Source: CBDATA01 sp965215615 (lineage in GTDB: Bacteria > Acidobacteriota > Vicinamibacteria > Marinacidobacterales > Marinacidobacteraceae). Taken from it: a stretch of DNA of 64,000 nt. The notes beneath the pieces were generated by a model that saw nothing but the letters and a program-made list of their open reading frames with translations, did not search any database and was not told the DNA's origin. Each line of letters opens with the position of its first letter. Positions within the stretch are counted from its first letter, which is position 1. The DNA is taken from contig OZ244068.1 in assembly GCA_965215615.1 (NCBI GenBank), positions 682,001 through 746,000 on the forward strand, written 5' to 3'. The position numbers were made by a program, and so were the translations under genes. Below are positions 61,001-64,000 of this stretch, one piece after another.

Positions 61001-64000
61001 GGGAACGCGGTCTCGGTGAGCTGGGCGACGGCGCTGGTAGCGGGTCAGGCCACGGCCGCGGACTTCACCCAGGTCACGACCGCCCGGGTAGTGAACTTCG
61101 CGTCGGGCGACACCACGAAGGAAGTGACCGTTCAGACGACGGAGGACGCGATCGACGAGCCGAACGAGACCTTCGAGGTGCGGCTGTCGAATGCGACCGG
61201 GCGTGCGGTGATCGCGGCGGACGGCGGGACGGCAACCGGAACGATTACCGACGACGATGCCACCCCGACGGTGACGCTGGTACTCGACCCGGCGACGATC
61301 ACGGAGAGCGGGAGCGGCAATGCGAGCACGGTGACGGCGACGCTCTCGGGGGAGTCGAGCGCGGCGGTGACGGTCGTGGTGTCGGTACCGGATGGCTCGC
61401 CGGTGACGGTGACCACGAACAAGACGCTGACGATCGCGGCGGGTTCGACGACGAGCACGGGGACGGTGACGCTGACGGCGGTGGACAACAACGTGGACGC
61501 GCCGAACGCGACGGTGACGGTGTCGGGTGTGGCATCCGGCGGCGGCGTTGCGAACCCGACGGATCAGAGGCTGACGATCACCGACGACGAGAGCACTCCG
61601 ACGGTGACGCTGGTTCTCGACCCGGCGACGATCAACGAGAACGGGGGTACGACCACCAGCACGGTGACGGCGACGCTTTCGGGAGAGTCGAGCGCGGCAG
61701 TGACGGTCGTGGTGTCTTCGGTCGGCAATGCGGCCACCTTGAGCGCGAACAAGACGCTGACGATCGCGGCGGGTTCGACGACGAGCACGGGGACGGTGAC
61801 GCTGACGGCGGTGGACAACGACGTGGACGCGCCGAACGCGACGGTGACGGTGTCGGGTGTGGCATCCGGCGGCGGCGTTGCGAACCCGACGGATCAGACG
61901 CTGACGATCACCGACGACGAGGGCACTCCGACGGTGACGCTGGTACTCGATCCGGCGACGATCAACGAGAACGGGGGTACGACCACCAGCACGGTGACGG
62001 CGACGCTCTCGGGAGAGTCGAGCGCGGCAGTGACGGTCGTGGTGTCTTCGGTCGGCAATGCGGCCACCTTGAGCGCGAACAAGACGCTGACGATCGCGGC
62101 GGGTTCGACGACGAGCACGGGGACGGTGACGCTGACGGCGGTGGACAACGACGTAGACGCACCGAACGCGACGGTGACGGTGTCGGGTGTGGCATCCGGC
62201 GGCGGCGTTGCGAACCCGACGGATCAGACGCTGACGATCACCGACGACGACGACGCGCCGACTGGGATCACGTTGACGGTGGACGATGACAGCGTGGGCG
62301 AGGAGGACGGGGCGACGACGATCACGGTGACAGCGAGCGTGAACGGGAGCACCCGCTACCCGGAGGCGAAGACGGTGACGGTGAGCGTGGATGACGACAG
62401 CGCGACCTCACCGGGTGATTACGCGGCGGTGACCGACTTCGACATCACGATCCCGGCTGGGGCGGCCAGTGCGACGGGGACGTTCGATCTGACCCCGGTG
62501 AACGATGTCCTGGACGAGGAAGACGAGACGGTCACGGTGAGCGGAACCTCCGGCACCCTGACGATCACCGGGGACGAGATCACGATCGAGGACGACGACG
62601 ACGCGCCGACGGGGATCACGTTGAGTGCGGCCCCGGACAGCGTGGGCGAGGAAGACGGCGCGACGACGATCACGGTGACGGCGAGCGTGAACGGGAGCAC
62701 TCGCTACGTGGACGCGAAGACGGTGACGGTGAGCGTGGATGCGGGTACGGCGCAGGCGGCGGACTTCGCGGCGGTGACCGATTTCGACATCACGATCCCG
62801 GCGGGGGATGCCAGCGCGACGGGGACGTTCGATCTGACCCCGGTGAACGATGTCCTGGACGAGGCGGACGAGACGGTCGATGTGAGCGGAACTTCGGCGG
62901 GCCTGACGATCACCGGGGACGAGATCACGATCGAGGACGACGACGACGCGCCGACTGGGATCACGTTGACGGTGGACGATGACAGCGTGGGGGAGGAGGA
63001 CGGGGCGACGACGATCACGGTGACGGCGAGCGTGAACGGGAGCACCCGCTACGCGGAGGCGAAGACGGTGACGGTGAGCGTGGATGACGACAGCGCGACC
63101 TCACCCGGTGATTACGCGGCGGTGACCGACTTCGACATCACGATCCCGGCTGGGGCGGCCAGTGCGACCGGGACGTTCGATCTGACCCCGGTGAACGATG
63201 TCCTGGACGAGGCGGACGAGACGGTCGATGTGACGGGAATTTCGGGTTCATTGACGATCACCGGGGACGAGATCACGATCGAGGATGACGACGATGCGCC
63301 GACGGGGATCACGTTGACGGTGGACGATGACAGCGTGGGTGAGGAGGACGGGGCGACGACGATCACGGTGACGGCGAGGGTGAACGGGAGCACTCGCTAC
63401 GTGGACGCGAAGACGGTGACGGTGAGCGTGGATGCGGGTACGGCGCAGGCGGCGGACTTCGCGGCGGTGACCGACTTCGACATCACGATCCCGGCGGGAG
63501 ATGCCAGCGCGACGGGGACGTTCGACCTGACCCCGGTGAACGATGTCCTGGACGAGGAAGACGAGACGGTCGATGTGACCGGGACTTCGGTGGGCCTGAC
63601 GATCACCGGGGACGAGATCACGATCGAGGACGACGACGATGCGCCGAGTTTTTCGATTGCGGATGCGAGCGGGGACGAGGGCGATGCGATCACGTTCACG
63701 ATCACCCGCGGCGGCGCGACGGGGAACGCGGTCTCGGTGAGCTGGGCGACGGCGCTGGTAGCGGGTCAGGCCACGGCCGCGGACTTCACCCAGGTCACGA
63801 CCGCCCGGGTAGTGAACTTCGCGTCGGGCGACACCACGAAGGAAGTGACCGTTCAGACGACGGAGGACGCGATCGACGAGCCGAACGAGACCTTCGAGGT
63901 GCGGCTGTCGAATGCGACCGGGCGTGCGGTGATCGCGGCGGACGGCGGGACGGCAACCGGAACGATTACCGACGACGATGCGGCCCCCACGTTCTCGATC
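52013..64000 (+). CDS. Giant Calx-beta repeat surface protein, C-terminal part (runs off the window)
   Basis: An uninterrupted frame of 3,996 codons, with no stop before the window end. It starts with the right TTGT and lacks its own signal peptide. Modules are about 110-120 residues, each with SVxE-type strands, acidic DD/DE turns and DETVTV endings, as in calcium-binding Calx-beta and related domains. Order: about seven varied modules (52200-54690), one LVLDPATI module, 17 near-identical repeats, one FSIADASGDEGD module, three LVLDPATI modules, four more near-identical repeats and another FSIADASGDEGD module. A cell-surface or secreted adhesin-like fibre is likely. Anchor or secretion signals lie beyond the window. 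Confidence 0.85.
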   Translation, partial: MSLGAVQCTYFVRPGDFDFDGKIVVPAGAVQFTRWRDFRSTEITGRVASPLPAQAMTFDVGRMRIYGGQSAIDLSVSPQTVQEGTGEQDITITALNRTTVSTSPIVLPLTFTDISTTADDYTVSGTPSITIPAGQREASTTVKFTPTDDLRRESRREVVRIEGSKGAAMTPFVRGTDLTILDASGIALSVSPSSVSENGGAQQVMVTATWADTADTALTRDLEIALAWGGTAGSGDYARTGGNTVTIPANARSGSATATITPTDDNLLEGAETITIAGSTLGRTVAGTELTLTDDETLPAVQLAVDETSVSEGGEAEAIVVSATLDPVVANANADTTVTLRLGGTATAGTDYAAAWSPTSQEITIPVGTTSGSNTVTLTLTPTDDSIAEGDETVVVEGDAVTGGRSLVVEVATVTIDDDDEQGINFAPTSLTVGEGGTATYEVWLGSAPTDDVTVTISSTDGTTASVDEEELTFTSSDWSTRQTVTVTGEDDDYDNADDKREASIRHAAAGGGYDTVTEAVLPVTVTDDDEATSFSIADASATEGQTVSFTVTRSGATGGTASVSWNTAEDQDGDHPASTADYTARTTAQVLSFADGETTKSFTVATTQDTLDEADETFLVELSAPGTGASIRTGEGTATGTITDNDPAPSLSFGTVAAVTEGASGETANMTFTVELSAASGREVTVDYADTGSGSATSGTDYAALTAGTLTFAAGTTSQSFTVSVTGDDVDEDDETVTVRLSSPAGAAFVGGVTTLDASGQITDDDTRGITVSAASSGLTVAEADDSGTSGTTENVATYTVALESAPTGTVTITVESADTDVATVSPASLEFTPTAWGAQTVSVTGQADDVDNASDRRTTTITHEVDGEDTDYEDETAGDVTVTVTDDDATPAATLVLDPATIDESGATNSSTVTATLSGASHAEVTVVVSVPDGSPVTVTTNKTLTIAAGSTTSTGTVTLTAVDNNVDAPNATVTVSGDATGGGVANPTDQTLTITDDEDAPTGITLTVDTDSVGEEDGATTITVTARVNGSTRYVDAKTVTVSVDDDSATSPGDYAAVTDFDITIPAGDASATGTFDLTPVNDVLDEADETVTVSGTSGTLTITGDEITIEDNDAAPTGITLSAAPDSVGEEDGATTITVTASVNGSTRYVDAKTVTVSVDAGTAQAADFAAVTDFDITIPAGDASATGTFDLAPVNDVLDEADETVDVTGTSGSLTITGDEITIEDDDDAPTGITLTVDDDSVGEEDGATTITVTASVNGSTRYVDAKTVTVSVDDDSAISPGDYAAVTDFDITIPAGDASATGTFDLTPVNDVLDEADETVDVTGTSAGLTITGDEITIEDNDDAPTGITLTVDDDSVGEEDGATTITVTASVNGSTRYVDAKTVTVSVDDDSATSPGDYAAVTDFDITIPAGDASATGTFDLTPVNDVLDEADETVDVTGTSGSLTITGDEITIEDDDDAPTGITLTVDDDSVGEEDGATTITVTASVNGSTRYVDAKTVTVSVDDDSATSPGDYAAVTDFDITIPAGDASATGTFDLTPVNDVLDEADETVTVSGTSGTLTITGDEITIEDNDAAPTGITLSAAPDSVGEEDGATTITVTASVNGSTRYVDAKTVTVSVDAGTAQAADFAAVTDFDITIPAGDASATGTFDLAPVNDVLDEADETVDVTGTSGSLTITGDEITIEDDDDAPTGITLTVDDDSVGEEDGATTITVTASVNGSTRYVDAKTVTVSVDDDSAISPGDYAAVTDFDITIPAGDASATGTFDLTPVNDVLDEADETVTVSGTSGSLTITGDEITIEDNDDAPTGITLSAAPDSVGEEDGATTITVTASVNGSTRYVDAKTVTVSVDDDSATSPGDYAAVTDFDITIPAGDASATGTFDLTPVNDVLDEADETVDVTGTSAGLTITGDEITIEDNDDAPTGITLSAAPDSVGEEDGATTITVTASVNGSTRYVDAKTVTVSVDAGTAQAADFAAVTDFDITIPAGDASATGTFDLAPVNDVLDEADETVTVSGTSGTLTITGDEITIEDNDDAPTGITLSAAPDSVGEEDGATTITVTASVNGSTRYADAKTVTVSVDDDSATSPGDYAAVTDFDITIPAGDASATGTFDLTPVNDVLDEADETVDVTGISGSLTITGDEITIEDDDDAPTGITLTVDDDSVGEEDGATTITVTASVNGSTRYAEAKTVTVSVDDDSATSPGDYAAVTDFDITIPAGDASATGTFDLTPVNDVLDEADETVTVSGTSGTLTITGDEITIEDDDDAPTGITLTVDDDSVGEEDGATTITVTASVNGSTRYAEAKTVTVSVDDDSATSPGDYAAVTDFDITIPAGDASATGTFDLTPVNDVLDEADETVDVTGTSAGLTITGDEITIEDNDDAPTGITLTVDDDSVGEEDGATTITVTASVNGSTRYPEAKTVTVSVDAGTAQAADFAAVTDFDITIPAGAASATGTFDLAPVNDVLDEADETVTVSGTSVGLTITGDEITIEDDDDAPTGITLTVDDDSVGEEDGATTITVTASVNGSTRYAEAKTVTVSVDDDSATSPGDYAAVTDFDITIPAGDASATGTFDLTPVNDVLDEADETVTVSGTSGTLTITGDEITIEDDDDAPTGITLTVDDDSVGEEDGATTITVTARVNGSTRYAEAKTVTVSVDDDSATSPGDYAAVTDFDITIPAGAASATGTFDLTPVNDVLDEEDETVTVSGTSGTLTITGDEITIEDDDDAPTGITLSAAPDSVGEEDGATTITVTASVNGSTRYVEAKTVTVSVDDDSATSPGDYAAVTDFDITIPAGAASATGTFDLTPVNDVLDEADETVDVTGISGSLTITGDEITIEDDDDAPTGITLTVDDDSVGEEDGATTITVTARVNGSTRYVDAKTVTVSVDAGTAQAADFAAVTDFDITIPAGDASATGTFDLTPVNDVLDEADETVTVSGTSGTLTITGDEITIEDNDDAPSFSIADASGDEGDGITFTITRGGATGNAVSVSWATALVAGQATAADFTQVTTARVVNFASGDTTKEVTVQTTEDAIDEPNETFEVRLSNATGRAVIAADGGTATGTITDDDATPTVTLVLDPATITESGSGNASTVTATLSGESSAAVTVVVSVPDGSPVTVTTNKTLTIAAGSTTSTGTVTLTAVDNNVDAPNATVTVSGVASGGGVANPTDQRLTITDDESTPTVTLVLDPATINENGGTTTSTVTATLSGESSAAVTVVVSSVGNAATLSANKTLTIAAGSTTSTGTVTLTAVDNDVDAPNATVTVSGVASGGGVANPTDQTLTITDDEGTPTVTLVLDPATINENGGTTTSTVTATLSGESSAAVTVVVSSVGNAATLSANKTLTIAAGSTTSTGTVTLTAVDNDVDAPNATVTVSGVASGGGVANPTDQTLTITDDDDAPTGITLTVDDDSVGEEDGATTITVTASVNGSTRYPEAKTVTVSVDDDSATSPGDYAAVTDFDITIPAGAASATGTFDLTPVNDVLDEEDETVTVSGTSGTLTITGDEITIEDDDDAPTGITLSAAPDSVGEEDGATTITVTASVNGSTRYVDAKTVTVSVDAGTAQAADFAAVTDFDITIPAGDASATGTFDLTPVNDVLDEADETVDVSGTSAGLTITGDEITIEDDDDAPTGITLTVDDDSVGEEDGATTITVTASVNGSTRYAEAKTVTVSVDDDSATSPGDYAAVTDFDITIPAGAASATGTFDLTPVNDVLDEADETVDVTGISGSLTITGDEITIEDDDDAPTGITLTVDDDSVGEEDGATTITVTARVNGSTRYVDAKTVTVSVDAGTAQAADFAAVTDFDITIPAGDASATGTFDLTPVNDVLDEEDETVDVTGTSVGLTITGDEITIEDDDDAPSFSIADASGDEGDAITFTITRGGATGNAVSVSWATALVAGQATAADFTQVTTARVVNFASGDTTKEVTVQTTEDAIDEPNETFEVRLSNATGRAVIAADGGTATGTITDDDAAPTFSI
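55016..60916 (+). repeat. Array of 17 near-identical 345/348-bp coding repeats
   Basis: Each unit encodes DAPTGITL to TGDEITIEDxD. Twelve units are 348 bp (with VSVDDDSATSPGDYAAV) and five are 345 bp (with VSVDAGTAQAADFAAV); the sum, 5901 bp, matches the array exactly. Variation is limited to a few short switchable patches, such as TVSGTSGTLT versus DVTGTSGSLT versus DVTGTSAGLT, and YVDAK versus YAEAK. Calcium-type acidic motifs recur in each unit. Confidence 0.95.
61262..62251 (+). repeat. Three tandem LVLDPATI modules of about 330 bp
   Basis: Units start at 61262, 61595 and 61925 (333, 330 and 327 bp). Each encodes TPTVTLVLDPATI, then STVTATLSGESSAAVTVVVS and a VTLTAVDN[ND]VDAPNATVTVSG block. 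The second and third are almost identical. A related single copy lies at about 54691-55015, just before the large array. Confidence 0.93.
62252..63637 (+). repeat. Second array of four 345/348-bp coding repeats
   Basis: Two 348-bp and two 345-bp units (1386 bp in total) of the same type as the 17-unit array. Several units are indistinguishable by eye from units near the end of the first array. The array is again followed by an FSIADASGDEGD module, as in the first array, which points to block duplication. Confidence 0.95.

Noticed and set aside
55183..63705. About twenty repeated minus-strand frames of 93-113 codons starting MLPFTLAV
   Set aside because: They are exact shadows of the plus-strand repeats. 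Their S/V-rich translation follows from the complement of T, D and G codons, and the plus frame is continuous and has domain sense.

Overview
The window comes from a high-GC, Gram-negative (diderm) bacterium. It encodes a LapA/LapB-type envelope protein, a TolC-type channel with an adaptor, a Pal-type OmpA lipoprotein and beta-barrel-like DUF5916 proteins. The species cannot be named. Class 1B dihydroorotate dehydrogenase (PyrD plus PyrK), PdxS/PdxT, KorA/KorB, a bacilliredoxin-like protein, two DUF5916 proteins and two TolB-propeller hydrolases suggest an Acidobacteriota- or Gemmatimonadota-like lineage rather than a gammaproteobacterium. That placement is an inference from gene content only.

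0-12 kb. hisS (minus) diverges from rho, which is followed by rplU-rpmA-obgE-nadD-rsfS. A 77-bp tandem duplication at the nadD/rsfS joint creates two 26-codon ORFs linked by ATGA overlaps. A 181-bp MITE-like element follows rsfS, then a small secreted Calx-beta protein. On the minus strand lies a four-gene tripartite export operon (TolC-type channel, adaptor, ABC ATPase, FtsX-type permease). Its adaptor carries an N-terminal PAS domain. The adaptor/ATPase joint holds a second, 11-bp, stop/start duplication.

12-22.5 kb. A plus-strand run encodes a LapA-LapB fusion, a ComF-type phosphoribosyltransferase, a PLC/S1-P1-like protein, an ECF-like sigma factor, a STAS protein, an unknown protein and a DUF1573 protein. 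A DUF2752 membrane protein faces them. parC-parE (topoisomerase IV) follows, then a toxin-antitoxin pair with a frameshifted PIN toxin and a helicase remnant.

22.6-44 kb. Contents are a TolB-propeller/CehA-type secreted protein; holB-tmk and a bacilliredoxin (minus); a PQQ dehydrogenase (minus); tRNA-Val(UAC); two DUF5916 paralogues separated by two abutting MITEs; two small envelope proteins of unknown function; a CitE-like lyase; a 1009-residue TolB-propeller/amidohydrolase fusion; an HU-like protein; a GspE/PilB ATPase; and pyrK-pyrD-pyrF.

44-49 kb. A Pal-like lipoprotein with an extreme polyproline linker converges on a minus-strand korA-korB-pdxS-pdxT cluster.

49.3-64 kb. One giant secreted Calx-beta-type repeat protein fills the right end and runs off the edge, with more than 4,400 codons visible. 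An IS5-family element of 1227 bp with a TTGT target duplication interrupts it. Removing the element and one TTGT restores the reading frame exactly. The body carries 21 nearly identical 115/116-residue repeats in arrays of 17 and 4, with signs of larger block duplication. The segment around the IS is AT-rich, and a (CA)9 run lies next to the likely signal peptide.
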